Assembly: GCA_005223375.1 (NCBI GenBank)
Contig: RXOD01004933.1
Span: 1-17,043, forward strand
Source of the DNA: Amoebophrya sp. AT5.2
Lineage: Eukaryota > Sar > Dinophyceae > Syndiniales > Amoebophryaceae
DNA: 17,043 bases
Direction of reading: 5' to 3'
In this document: positions 1 through 9,748 of the stretch, in pieces
Layout of the letters: the number at the start of each line of letters is the position of its first letter
How positions within the stretch are numbered: the stretch's first letter is position 1
Program-made: the position numbers and the translations under genes
Notes under the pieces: model-generated
Told to the model about the DNA's origin: nothing
Database searches by the model: none
The model's input: the letters and a program-made list of their open reading frames with translations, nothing else

Positions 1-2
1 TG

Positions 3-470
3 TACGACGTGTTGTTCGACCTGGCGAGCTGGGGGCTGGAGTCGCTCACGCTGCCGGTGTTAAGGGGAGTTCCACGGCGAGATCTCTTGGTCGCCGTTAG
101 CGTCACGGAAGGCACAACCTCTTCGTCTGATGTTTTTTCAAGCTTCTTTCAACCGCTCGCGAGTGCAGACGCACTATCCCGGCTGGTACACACGAAGACG
201 CTTGATGCAGGGGTGCAGCGCCTTGCTGCCGACCAGATTGACGGCTCTTGCGAGGTTGAAGATGACACGCGCGAGAAGGCCATGCGCGACTTCTTCCAGA
301 GTGCCTTCGATACAGCTTTTCGCAGGCCTGCCTCGACGGCGGGGCAGCAGACGGCGGAGATGAAAGGAAAGGGAAACGCCCCACCAGGAGTTGCGGCGCC
401 TCCTGATGGGAAGGCAAACTTTCGACCGCAAGTAATGGTGAAAAAGCGACAGGGCCCGGTGGCGAACTAA
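3..470 (+). CDS. 3' end of an unrecognised protein gene (partial)
   Basis: The reading frame is already open at the window edge (Tyr-Asp-Val-Leu-Phe-Asp from base 3) and runs 155 codons to a TAA at 468-470, so this is the last exon, or part of it, of a gene that starts upstream. The first half (YDVLFDLASWGLESLTLPVL, then a Ser/Thr-rich stretch) looks like ordinary folded protein. The middle is charged and probably helical (DDTREKAMRDFFQSAFDTAF). The last 50 residues are rich in Gly, Pro, Ala and Lys and look disordered. I recognise no family. The antisense reading frames over the same bases are low-complexity and basic and look like shadows. The gene is co-oriented with the next one, 440 bases downstream. 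Confidence 0.55.
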   Translation, partial: YDVLFDLASWGLESLTLPVLRGVPRRDLLVAVSVTEGTTSSSDVFSSFFQPLASADALSRLVHTKTLDAGVQRLAADQIDGSCEVEDDTREKAMRDFFQSAFDTAFRRPASTAGQQTAEMKGKGNAPPGVAAPPDGKANFRPQVMVKKRQGPVAN

Positions 471-911
471 ACTTGAAACGACCAAGCCCAGCGCGAAGAT
501 GCTCAAACCAATCCATCGCAATCTCCACTTGCGCCGTTGAGCCTCTAGTTTAGAGACTTTAATTTTCTGTGTGTGTGTGTGTGTGTGTGTCAATCGTGTT
601 CGTGTTTGCGTCACTCGCACGCCAAAGAAATGAACCGCGTAGAACATGAGTATGAGAGCGCACCCAGAGTGGAACAAAAGAGACAGAGAGTGTGAACGAG
701 AACGAGTAGTAGATGAGAGAGCACATGCAAAAGAACAAAAAGAATGAAGATCTCCAAGGAACAAGATGACCAAGTCGAAAGATTGGCGACAAAATACTAG
801 AAACAAGATTATAGTAAAGGACGAACCAAATCAATGCGCTCGCCGTAGCCCCCGAGAGATACGTAGCTTCTAGGGGATCAACATCGATTCATCGACTCAT
901 ATCGCCATGCG
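471..911. other. intergenic, no gene seen
   Basis: These 441 bases lie between two plus-strand genes. They are more AT- and purine-rich than the flanking coding DNA and hold a TG microsatellite at 568-590. No tRNA, promoter box or coding frame with protein-like composition was seen. The stretch should contain the 3' UTR of the upstream gene and the 5' UTR of the downstream one. Confidence 0.5.
568..590 (+). repeat. TG dinucleotide microsatellite
   Basis: This is an uninterrupted run of about 11 TG units directly downstream of the partial gene, probably in its 3' UTR. Confidence 0.9.
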
Positions 912-2308
912 ATGGCAGGTTGCTGCGCGGGGAGAGGTGGAGGCGGCCGGGTCTCTACTAGAAGTAGCTCCTCCCGTGGACGACGCTCTGTCGCATCGGT
1001 GCAGCGGCTGACGAGCGCGCGTGAGTCCGGTTGCAGCGAATTAGATGTCGAGGATGTGTTCGGCCAAGCGCCCAACCTGCAGCAAGAGCGCGACTTCGCG
1101 CGGATCTACGACAGTTCAGGCGTGTATGTGGTGAATAACCAACAGCTAAAGCTGCTGCGGCGTGTATGGCCATTTACTCTGCTTCACTTCTAACTACTTC
1201 AAAAATTTTGAACTACTGCCCGACGGCGGGGCACGGGGCTGGAAGGACGTGGAGGAAGGTTCAGACCACTAGCACCTCCCCAACAGCGGGAGGCATGGGC
1301 ATCTTCTATGCCCTTCGCGTATGCCCATCGCGGAGAGGCATCCCAGGGAGGGATCTAAGAGGGCCCCTCGGGGTGCAGATTCTGATGGGGGATGGGCTCC
1401 ATGACGAGGCTGCTTGGGGGGGCATCTGGGAGGGGGGTCCGGAAGGCGTCTGCTAATCCCACTCTTTGGTCCCCATCCCCAAAGGCCGCATGGCCTCCCA
1501 TGCAAGCAGAAGCCACGCAGCTACTGCATGATCTTCCGCCGGGCGTCCTCGTTACAATTTTTTTGAAGTAGTTCCGAGTGAAGTAGAATAAATGGCCATA
1601 GCGTGTGCAGGCGTCGAAATCCCCGGTGGGAAGCGACAATGGGAGCGCAAACGAAGACGCGGTGGAAGAGTTCCTCGGGCTGCTACGGGACCACGACCCG
1701 CAGAGGGTCGTGAAAAGCTTTACCGACGAAGAGCTGCGACGGTATGTGGCGAAGCAGATCTCCGTGGATCAGAGCTTCCAATTCTGCATGCGCGAAAAAG
1801 TGCAGCCGCTATTCCTGCAACCAAGATACGTCGTCTTGCTCTCCCCGACAGAAGGTTCCTGATTTTTAATTCTACAGTGAGTAGACTTAATCATCTTGTC
1901 AACAACTGCAACCAAGATGACAGTGTACCGTACTTCTGATTGGATCCTAGATAGTAGAAGAACCAAGCACGCCCACGCGATCGCGTCGAGCGTGACGGAT
2001 CATCATAAGAACGCCCGCCCACAGCCACGATAGGAAAAAGAAATTGACACTACACTTGCTAAACAGGTATTGTCGTGGTGACGTATGGCTTCGTCGCGGA
2101 GAGTGCGAGCGATGTCGCTGGCGACCGGCCGGACACGAAGCACACGCCCTGGATTGCCCGGCTGGAAATGCACGTAACCAATGGCACGCTCACGCACACG
2201 ATTCTTCCCAAAGCCGAATACTGGACCACGACCGAGTTTCTGGCGCACGACCACGCAACCATACTCCGACAGAAGTACTTCGGCGGAGCAGGAGCTGCTG
2301 GATCTTGA
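912..2308 (+). CDS. unrecognised protein, about 247 aa, three exons
   Basis: Proposed exons are 912-1164, 1606-1854 and 2067-2308, giving 744 nt and 247 residues, ending in TGA. The frame is kept across both joins. The N-terminus is Gly/Ser/Arg-rich and low-complexity (residues 1-35). After that come blocks that look like real protein: ERDFARIYDSSGVYVVNNQQ, then an acidic/helical part (EDAVEEFLGLLRDHDPQRVV, EELRRYVAKQISVDQSF), then IVVVTYGFVAES and TPWIARLEMHVTNGTL. The first intron is a mobile introner element (separate entry). The second is an ordinary GT-AG intron. The start is the first ATG in this frame, but the low-complexity N-terminus makes it uncertain and a further upstream exon is possible. 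No family is recognised, and no signal peptide or membrane segment was seen. Confidence 0.6.
1165..1600 (+). mobile_element. introner element A (intron 1 of the 912-2308 gene)
   Basis: This 436-bp element begins TATGGCCATTTA and ends with the inverse. The first about 41 bases at each end are inverted repeats with roughly 36 matches. It is flanked by a perfect 5-bp direct repeat GCGTG (1160-1164 and 1601-1605). Removing the element plus one repeat copy takes out 441 nt and joins CGT-GTG-CAG in frame. A shifted GT-AG reading of the same intron (GTATGG at 1164 to GTGCAG at 1610) is also in frame, so the exact border is open. The interior is GC-rich and has no coding frame of its own. It shares sequence blocks with the element at 11177-11657. 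Both lie in the same orientation relative to their host gene. Confidence 0.85.
1855..2066 (+). other. GT-AG spliceosomal intron (212 nt)
   Basis: The donor is GAAG|GTTCCT and the acceptor CTAAACAG|GTATTG. The joined codons read ACA-GAA-GGT-ATT-GTC in frame (LSPTEG joined to IVVVTYG). Without splicing the frame ends at a TGA at 1860-1862. A nearby ACAG is repeated at both ends (1848-1851 and 2063-2066), so a repeat-defined border three bases earlier is also in frame. Confidence 0.65.
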
Positions 2309-3219
2309 GTGGGTTCTTGATGTAATATGGTGGACCTGCATGCTGGTTGATGAGTTATCTATGCTTGCAGCAGCATAATTTTCATCTACTTAATTCACCA
2401 TGGCCAAATTGAAATTTTATGAAGTAGACCACGCATGATGGTGCCATCATCCTCTATTGGTCTCGGTCTGCGTCTGGTGTGAGCGATAGATTCGGTGGTG
2501 TTTTTGTTGAAGAACAACTTGAGATTTTTTTTACACATTTTCCGCTGGGGCTGGTGTATTGTAAGTAGTTGTGTTCTAGAAACCGACCGAACGCGAACCC
2601 AGAGTGAGGGTGTGGACGCAGCCCTCCCTCGCCATGGTAACAAATTCATTGATGACGATGCGGTATCAATGTGGTCCACGACGAGATTGATGCCAATTCT
2701 AAGGCAGCACTTATTCATCAAGTTTGCAAGAAGGACCGAATGCGACGCGGGGGCAGACGAGACGGTGACAGACAAAGAAATAAACAACCAAGAAGAAGAA
2801 GAAAAAAAGCCAAGACTGCTTTGGCAATGCAGAGAGATGATGCATGTTGACCGAGCAGGACCACAACGATTAGAATAACTAACACGCTGCGTCTGCAGCT
2901 GTTGCTTTCGCAGCTTCGTGGACATCTCGTGCTGGTTTTGTATCGAGGTCTGCCTCTGTGCGTGCCATACTGATGACCTGGTCAGACCGTTTGATGCGTG
3001 TCATCATTATCTTCGGTTTCTTCTTTCACATGTTGATTGATCCATCACTAACTGTAACTCCATTCATTGATTCGTGCTCCCGCAGCTTGCACTTGCCGAT
3101 GACTTCCTCATTCATACATTGATAAGTAAGTAGATTCTAGCTCTTCTTCCTGCTTCGTTTCACTTTCACTCAATTCGATTATCAGAGTCAATACCTTTCT
3201 TCGGGGTGTTCTTTTACTT
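2309..3219. other. convergent intergenic region, no convincing gene
   Basis: These 911 bases lie between the 3' end of the last plus-strand gene and the 3' end of the first minus-strand gene. Open frames exist on both strands at about 2395-2925. Their translations are low-complexity with no family resemblance, and the two strands mirror each other, so I do not call them. The motif AAGTAG or its complement occurs at several places (about 2387, 2421, 2561 and 3126). This is where the two opposing transcription units end. Confidence 0.5.
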
Positions 3220-6200
3220 TTACTGAGATGGAGAAAGCTTCGGGAGAAGTGCTCCTTCGGCGTAGCGGTAGTTACTTTTGTTCGTGTGTGTCTCGATCGT
3301 TGCGTTTTTCATCACCTCTTCTCGTCGTTCTTTTTCACCTCGACGAGAAGCGCATTCCAGCTGCTCGCCATCTGCAGCAACTGTTCGATCCTCCAGCACC
3401 CGAAACGCATTCCGCCCCTCATCTGTCGTCAGGATCATGATATTATCTTCATCGTCGCACCGCAAGTTGTTTTTGTTCCCCTTCCCTCTCGGGGCTGCGA
3501 CACGAATTGCTAGCGGCAACCACGCGCAAACCTGGTTCAATTGCTGAAAGAACGCCACGTCGTAGTGTGTCGCTGTCGCCAATCGTCCACCTCCACCAAC
3601 ACCCGCACGAGTGTGCGTCGACTTCGTCAATCGTCGCACGGCTTCCACGGCGATGGCGGCGACGATCCTCCGCGGGCAGAGCTCGAGGTCAACGTCCGGG
3701 CTCGCGAGGATAGAAGTTGTTGAGAACAACAGAGGGCGCCATTGTCCCGCCCTGTAGAAGTGCATCTGCGCGTCTTGCATGCTGCTACTGCTAGCGGCTT
3801 CCTCCTGCCCGTTCAAATTCAAAGGGGAGCGTCCTTGCGAAAGGGCAGTACTTGTCAAGCCCCCCAGCCCCACGTCGGCCGCCATTTCAAACTCCGGTCG
3901 CAGCAACACACACTGCAACGGAAACTGAAACTGCAACAACAGCAGATACAAAAGACTGTGTGTAGCCCGCTCGCTGCTCCACGGTGAGGGCGCCTTTGTG
4001 GCGGTCCCTCGACGACCGGGCAACACAAACACGAACCGAATGTCGGCATCTTCTTGCGTCGACGGCGACAAAACGGCCCACTCTTCATCTTTTGCCGCCT
4101 GTAGTTTTCTTGGATACGCGTCGCCGTCGCTGTCGTGGCGTCTCCTTGTCCTCGTGTCGTCCGCCACTTTCACGACCTGAAAGGCGTCGCAACCGCTGGC
4201 GGCTTCGAAACTTCGCGATGAATACATCCTGCTGCCGATGGTCGTGCTCACCATGTCGTTGTTTGGTTGGTGAGCACGACCATCAACAGCAGGTGACAAC
4301 GTGCCCCGCGCTTCCTTCACGACTGTAAGAAGGCGCGTCCGCAATTCGCGCACGTCGGTAGCCAAGACGCCCTCGTCCGTCTGTTCGTTCCGGGAGCAGC
4401 TGCTCCCCACGAAGAATTCGGGACCGACGATGACAACTCTTGCTGGTCGTGGTGGCGTCGCCTTGCTGGTGAGATGAAACCGCGTCGGACCACGACCACT
4501 ATCGGAAGCAGCTGCAGCGGAGGATTGCAAAAGTCCTTGCATTCGTTTCTGTTGCCGGAGTGCGCGGTGGAGAAATACCCGTAGAGCGTCGTTCCCAGCA
4601 TCCTGCGGCTGTTCTACGCGGCGCTCGGCGCACTCCTCAAGGAGTGCCCCGAGCGCCGCGTAGAATAGCCGCAGCTTCGGCGCCAGCACCCTTTGCCGCA
4701 CCGCTCGCTGCACGGCAAGCGTCGCGCGGCGTGTTCGGCAGTAGCGCCACCGGGTCTGCAACGCGACGAGCGCGGCCCAGAACCGCAGGTAGTCGTGTCT
4801 GGCTCTTCTGGCCGCGGCATTGTTCCTGCACCAGAAGTGCTGGATGCGGCTCGCCGCACGGTTCCGTCGCCGGTCGCGAAGCCGGTCCCGCAGTCGCGTC
4901 CGGAAGAGGTGCTGCAGGCGGGTCGCGGCGCTTCTCAGACGGATGTAGCTCCGCCTGTCGAGCTGCGCGCGCCACCAGGTCAGTATTGTGGTCGCGCAGC
5001 TCTGCATTCGGCGGTATATGTTGCGCTGTCGCCTCCCGGCGAACGCGTTTTGGATGGTGCGAATGCTGCGCAACAGCCAGCGGAACCCTCGCCTTACTAA
5101 AAACCGGCGCCAGCACTTCTGCACGCACACGGCCGCGCAGTCCCGCCGCCGAAGCCACTTCCGCAGTGCAAAGCCCCGCCACTGCTTCTGGATGCTGAGA
5201 ATGGATTCGCGTTTCTTCGGTGCGACAACTTTCACGCACCGCCACCGCCGGTAGGTGGTTTGGAGCAGTGTCGCCGCCACGTGCGCGACGTGCAGCTCGT
5301 TGCGCGCGAGGAATCCGCGCCACGCCCTCTGAAGCACCACTGCAGAGGCGTCGGCGACGGCGCGAAGGTTCGCGTTTATCTTCTCCCGCGTGGTATGTCC
5401 GCGAACGAAGGATTGGAGGGTGGACGCCGCTTTCTGCTGCAGGTCCGCCTGCCGCGCTGCCGACGCCATGCGAAGAGCGATGCGCCGCTTGCGGTCCGAA
5501 TGCAGCTCGTGGTGTTCCGATGCCTCGTGGGATTCGACTTCTCCGACGAGGAGAGTTGCGTTACAGCTGGAGCTACCCTGAAAAACTCGGAAGCTACAGC
5601 TAGCTGCTATGCGAAACTACCTAGTTCTGAACGGCAAGGGAAAATAAAGTTGCCTCCATCTCCAGCGTACCTTCGTTCGAAACGTCAACACAGCAGAACG
5701 AACAACTGCAGACGCGTTGACCACAATGGAAAACTGCACCCACATGACATCCAGGAAGGCGGCGCATTAACCTTTGGCCAGGAAGAACGAAGCAACCTGA
5801 GCCTGTACCTAAACCTACTCCTACAGCTGAGCACCCAAATAAAGCCATCTTCGCTCGCGAGTTTCTTGGTGCCGCCTTGATGCTCCTTAGCTCTATTTTC
5901 CAGCTTTGTCCACTGGCGGACCAGCCAGCCGCGTACCACCGCTTGGATCCTGGTCGCTGCCTTTTCTTGGACGCCTCGGTGCGGAATTTTCACCTTTCTG
6001 TCCTCGCTTTTCCAACGCCGCACTTGCGCAGAAACGGAGGAAATCGCGGCGCAACGGCGGCTGGTTTCGTACGCGGAGGAGATGAAGATTGCAGGAGCGT
6101 CCGCGTCGTAATTTGTTTCGTCAAACAAGTCAGCTGCTCTCAAAGCTGTGTGGGAGGAGGAGGTGTTGTGGTACGGATCATCAAAAGGTCGGCGATGTGT

Positions 6201-8183
6201 AGAGATCGCCACGGAAGGTCTGCTGCCCGCTATAATCGTTCTCCTCCCGCCCCGACTGCCGGTGAAGGAGGTCTGCGATCCGCCGTCGCAGACAGTGTCG
6301 TGAATCGCGCTTGTGTTGCTCGTTCCTGCGGTTGCGTCCGCGGTACTGGGTCGGAGACTCTTCTTCTTCGGCGGTTGTACAACCGGCACCGTGGCCGAGA
6401 CGCGGCTCGCCGCTTGAGTTTCAGTTTGTCGTTGTGGTTTCGTCCCTGTTCCGGGACGGGTCGAAAGCCGATGACTCCTTGAGCTCGAGCTTGCTCCTCT
6501 CAACGGGCCGCCATCGACATCATCTGAGAGTAAGGTCGGCGGGCGCGGGGCGCGTCCGGTTATTTTCGTTTTTTGTTGATGTTGTTGTTCCCCGTCGTCC
6601 CGGACGGCGCGATGAAAACGGAAGGAAGCGCTTTGCTTCTCTTTGTTCCCCCGTTTTGGAGGGGACCACTCTTCTTCCGCCAGCAAAAGGACGCCACACC
6701 CGGACAGACCTGTTGGAATAAAGAACTGATGTCCCCCATCAGCTGCTTGCACATTCATGTTGACGGTCGCGCGCAGCAGCTCGCGCAGTTTCGGCCGCAG
6801 GAGCGCGGAACCCGAAAACTCGTATGCGCCCGCGAGTCGCAACGCCTCAATCGCATTCACTTGACCGTCGCGGAAGTTGCCGGACCTCACCTGCACCACC
6901 GCCACATTGTGCAGACCCGTGCAAAGCCGTCGCGCGAGGAGGTTGGTTTTCCAATTCGTGTTGTTTTTGTTCGCTGTAGTTGTGGTGGAGGAATTGGAAG
7001 TCGAAGTTAAACATAAACTGGAAGCATCATGTGACCGCGACAGCACCGCGTGGAGTCTCTGGCTGATTGCGGAGCACGCCTTCTGGGAGAGATCGAGGCT
7101 GCGGCGGCTCTGCGAAGGTGGGAGTAGGGCGGCAAGACCGAGCGCTACCCGCCCGAGCAACTGACTATGATCTCCAGACGGGGGTCCACCAACTCCAAGG
7201 AGCTGCGCCAGTCTGTGCGCCTTCTCGAAATAGCGTAAAGCGGCGAAGTGCTTCCCGGCCCGGCGGTAGAAAATGCCTAAGTTCGCACTGGTCACCATGC
7301 GCAGCAGCGCGAAGGAGGACCCAGATACGTCGCGCTGGCATGCAGAAGTGCAGGAGCTGTCTTGTTCATCCTGCTGATGGTCCTCAACATGAACACGGAG
7401 GTTTTGGTCTGGGGAACTGGATTGCTTTGAGCTCGGAGTTTTCGGCCGGATTCCACCTTCACCCGCCGGCCCCGCGGCAGCGGAAGCTCGGGTGTGTTGG
7501 GAGTGCAACCGGAGCGCAGCGCTTGCTTTTATCAGCAGGAGCGGTTGCGAAGTTGCTGGTCCCTCGAAAGCGTCTGCGAGCAGAAGGGAAATTCTGACGA
7601 AAAAATCCACGGCCTCGTCGTCCGATTTGTTGTCAAAAATGTGTCGCTCGAAGCGCAGAGACAGACAACCCTCCAACTCCTCGATCGCAGACAGAACCGC
7701 GGAAAACTGAAAGTGACGGAAGTCAGTGGTGTGTTTAGCTTTGAAGTGCTTTTACTTATACTTACAATTTTTACAACCAGCATGACACTGCTCAGAGACA
7801 TAAAAATAGATTGATAGACATTATACCTCCAGTCGCGCGGAGCAGCCGCGTTTCGCGATCATCGCGTGGTGCAACAGCACTTCCCGGCAGCGCGTCTCCG
7901 TCCGCACCAGGAAACGTTCATTCGCCGGCGCTGCGCTAGTGCTTGAAGACCCACCACCTCCGCAACTACTTGTGAGCGGTGCCGCGCGGCCGATGAAAAT
8001 CTGGTCCTCGTCGGGTAGCCGGAGTGGAGACTGGAGAAAAATTAGCTTGCTCACGGTGGCGACTTCCGCGTGGAGGAGTGCTCCCTTCCTGCCTGCGGTG
8101 GAATTTGTTGATGGAGGAGGCCGACGCGTCGTCACCGTCGGCAGCCCGCTAGAGGATGCGAGCTGCGAAACCTCCGCGGCCAT
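3220..8183 (-). CDS. TPR and multi-IQ-motif protein, about 1,527 aa, three exons
   Basis: The gene starts at the ATG at 8183 (MAAEVSQLASSS). Proposed exons are 8183-7827, 7706-5822 and 5561-3220, giving 1,527 residues and ending in TAA. Exon 2 holds at least two tetratricopeptide-like units: ANLGIFYRRAGKHFAALRYF near residues 255-290, and TGLHNVAVVQVRSGNF... near 380-415. A long Ser/Thr/Arg-rich disordered linker follows. About ten IQ or IQ-like motifs then begin with RIQAVVRGWLVRQW near residue 715 and continue in exon 3 (LQSFVRGHTTR, LQRAWRGFLAR, IQKQWRGFALR, VQKCWRRFLVR, IQNAFAGRRQR, LQHLFRTRLRD, IQHFWCRNNAA) to about residue 1040. IQ motifs bind calmodulin or EF-hand light chains, so a calmodulin-regulated scaffold, possibly cytoskeletal, is a reasonable inference. 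No motor or kinase domain is visible. The C-terminal 450 residues are unrecognised and contain two coding palindromes (separate entries). Certainty is high for the domains and moderate for the exon 2/3 border. Confidence 0.8.
4228..4293. repeat. near-perfect inverted repeat in coding sequence (25-bp arms, 16-nt loop)
   Basis: Arms 4228-4252 and 4269-4293 are complementary at 23 of 25 positions with a 16-nt spacer. Both arms are translated in frame in the TPR/IQ gene, giving PAVDGRAH, a QPNNDM loop, then VSTTIGSRM. The flanks carry no direct repeat that would let it be removed. Confidence 0.9.
4603..4674. repeat. near-perfect palindrome in coding sequence (35-bp arms, 2-nt loop)
   Basis: Arms 4603-4637 and 4640-4674 are complementary at 33 of 35 positions with only two bases between them. 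On the minus strand the palindrome reads through in frame as LRLFYAALGALL followed by EECAERRVEQPQ, just after the IQ-motif region. It would form a very stable hairpin in DNA or mRNA. Confidence 0.95.
5562..5821 (-). other. intron 2 of the TPR/IQ gene, direct-repeat-flanked (260 nt)
   Basis: The frame upstream runs past 5822 into unlike sequence and stops at 5685. The downstream frame is open from about 5615. An 8-bp direct repeat CAGCTGTA stands at 5822-5829 and 5562-5569. Removing the piece between plus one copy gives CTC-AGC-TGT-AAC in frame (LSCNATLLVGEVE). A GT-AG alternative (TTTGG|GTGCTC to TTTTTCAG|GGTAGC) is also in frame, so the border is unsettled. No inverted ends of the TATGGC type are present. 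Confidence 0.6.
7707..7826 (-). other. GT-AG intron 1 of the TPR/IQ gene (120 nt)
   Basis: On the minus strand the donor is CTGGAG|GTATAATG and the acceptor CACTTTCAG|TTTTCC. The join is between codons (RLE then FSAVLSAIEELEG) and in frame. This looks like a plain spliceosomal intron with no flanking direct repeat. Confidence 0.75.
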
Positions 8184-8580
8184 GTTCTCAAGTTTTGAAT
8201 TTCAGATAGAGTGAAGGAGAGCTCCTCCACGGGGACCCTTGCACTCTCTCGTTGACATCACGACTCCTCTGCCTACGCGGTCCCTCCGTCAACAGCCATA
8301 AGCTCCGCTCACCGGCTTTACTACTTTTTTTTATATCAAAGTGGAACGAACAGTAATGACCAGCAACAAGAAAAAGGTGGAAATGCAACCATAAAATCAA
8401 TGCAATACATGGAATTCGAATTTTCATTTTCTTGGAAGATAGCTAGAACGGCATCAACATACGTTACGAAAAGGAAATACGTCGAACAAAAACACGCTTG
8501 CGCTTGGGGAGAGATCGATCTTCAATCAGGCAAAGGCATATTGGGATTGACACTCTACTTTTTTTTGCCGTCGCAGAAGT
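8184..8580. other. intergenic, no gene seen
   Basis: These 397 bases lie between the 3' end of the deneddylase gene and the start of the TPR/IQ gene, both on the minus strand. The sequence is AT-richer than the coding DNA on either side. No RNA gene or conserved frame was found. A trans-splice acceptor or promoter is expected here, but none can be singled out by eye. Confidence 0.5.
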
Positions 8581-9324
8581 CTAGATACCCTGCCGGTATC
8601 GATCGACTTGGCGCAAGATTTCCGACCGTTTCGCAGCAACGAGTGATGCTATGGAGCTTGTGTCCGCCAGTGTGTTGTTGATATTATTACCCTCTGGTGG
8701 TGCTGCCGGTAGTGCACCAGCGCCAAGAATCGCTTCTGCGAAGACCAGAGTGAATAGCCCGCAATCGTGTGAGTTTTGTTGCTGGGGGACGTTCATATTT
8801 TCGAAGCAAAAAGTCGTTCCTGGTCCTGTTTTCGCCTGCTCGAATAAAAGCGCTTGCAACTTCCTCGCGAACGCTTCGGCGACCTGGGCATTGATTCCGC
8901 GTCCCGAATCGTAGTGCCTCCAATACCGTTCTGCTCCTACTTTTTCTTTTTCTCCCTGAACCTGAACCTGCTCGCAGGACAAAAGGCTCCAATGGGTTCC
9001 GGCATTCGCGCTCGTACTGTCTGCATTGTTGTTGACCGGGAAGAGGACGACTCGCGATTCCTGTACCCCCAAACTGTCGCAAGCCATTGCTACCTCCTCC
9101 GTGTCGGTTTCGTGCCGCAGCCAGAAGGCAGCCTCCGCACCCACGAAGCTAATGCTTCTATCATAGGCCAGATCTTTCGTTTCGAGGTCCTCGTGCTGTT
9201 GCGCGCGTAGATGCTCAAACCAGAAAGTGATAATGCGATCAGTCAGCCACGCAGTGGAAGACCGCAGAATCTGCAAATCCTCCTCGTGCACTTCGGCACC
9301 ATGCCACGTCAGAACGGCAACCAT
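8581..9324 (-). CDS. SENP8: NEDP1/SENP8-like deneddylase (Ulp1-family cysteine protease)
   Basis: This is a single-exon gene of 247 residues with an ATG at 9324 and TAG at 8581-8583. It matches the C48 (Ulp1/SENP) cysteine protease fold. The substrate-binding block is STAWLTDRIITFWFEHL (residues 23-39). The catalytic His is H111 in GTHWSLL, the Asp is D139 in HYDSG, the oxyanion Gln lies in QQQ (181-183), and the nucleophile is C188 in NSHDCGLF. The short length, with no extra N-terminal domain, and the RVVLFPVNNN strand before GTHWSLL fit the SENP8/DEN1/NEDP1 branch better than Ulp1/SENP1. Members of that branch process NEDD8 and remove it from cullins. Insertions rich in Asn, Ser and Glu separate the motifs. 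The specificity for NEDD8 over SUMO is inferred from length and motif context. Confidence 0.88.
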   Translation of the reverse strand: MVAVLTWHGAEVHEEDLQILRSSTAWLTDRIITFWFEHLRAQQHEDLETKDLAYDRSISFVGAEAAFWLRHETDTEEVAMACDSLGVQESRVVLFPVNNNADSTSANAGTHWSLLSCEQVQVQGEKEKVGAERYWRHYDSGRGINAQVAEAFARKLQALLFEQAKTGPGTTFCFENMNVPQQQNSHDCGLFTLVFAEAILGAGALPAAPPEGNNINNTLADTSSIASLVAAKRSEILRQVDRYRQGI

Positions 9325-9409
9325 ATTTGTTTTTGTGATCTTGTGCTTGTAGTTTAACCATGCATGGCGGCCATCTCTTTGATGCGTGTACGTCTACCAA
9401 GAAGATAGG

Positions 9410-9588
9410 CTATGTATGTCCTGACCAGAGGAGGTAGTGTGTTTGGAGGTAGTGCGTTTGAGGCTCCTGGTGCTCCTTATCCGTTCGCGGTTCGGTCACC
9501 TCCGACACCCTCTCCGCCCCTGTATTCTCGTACAGGGCCGCCTCGGCGGATGCCAAAACTATGTTTTTCTATGTATCATCCTGACCAG
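9410..9588. repeat. direct repeat pair about 160 bp apart with a 15-bp tandem repeat inside
   Basis: CTATGTATGTCCTGACCAG at 9410-9428 recurs as CTATGTATCATCCTGACCAG at 9569-9588, with near identity. Directly after the first copy, GGAGGTAGTGTGTTT (9430-9444) is followed without a gap by GGAGGTAGTGCGTTT (9445-9459). Confidence 0.85.
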
Positions 9589-9688
9589 CATACCAAAAAA
9601 AAGTGCTGACTCGCTGATCGAAGCAGCATAGCTGATTTGAATCTTTTTCACTGCTGCAGAATCACGCTCGTGTTCGCGGCTAATCGCA

Positions 9689-9708
9689 TAACGCTTTTTT
9701 TAGCGTTA
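9689..9708. repeat. short hairpin with 7-bp arms
   Basis: TAACGCT (9689-9695) and AGCGTTA (9702-9708) are perfect complements around six T residues. It is intergenic, in the 3' flank of the methyltransferase gene. Confidence 0.7.
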
Positions 9709-9748
9709 GTTACCATAAAGAGCGCCCCGCCTGAACTTGAACTGGTGG

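Noticed and set aside
73..97. Small hairpin (7-bp arms) in the partial gene at the left edge
   Set aside because: Arms this short with a loop are expected by chance in GC-rich coding DNA, unlike the 25-35 bp palindromes.
1165..1600. Short open frames inside introner element A as possible element-encoded proteins
   Set aside because: They are under 100 codons, Gly/Pro-rich, overlap on both strands and are not matched by a common frame in element B.
2395..2925. Open frames on both strands in the convergent region
   Set aside because: The translations are low-complexity (Ser, Leu, Cys, Arg-rich on minus; Glu/Lys-rich on plus), mirror each other, and show no motif.
2969..3060. Possible C/D-type small nucleolar RNA around CTGATGAC and CTGGTCAGACC
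   Set aside because: The C box is imperfect, no terminal stem and no convincing D box at the right distance were found.
4560..5323. Long GC-rich open frames on both strands within the IQ-motif exon
   Set aside because: They are shadows of the Arg/Ala-rich IQ coding sequence. The IQ frame itself has clear motifs.
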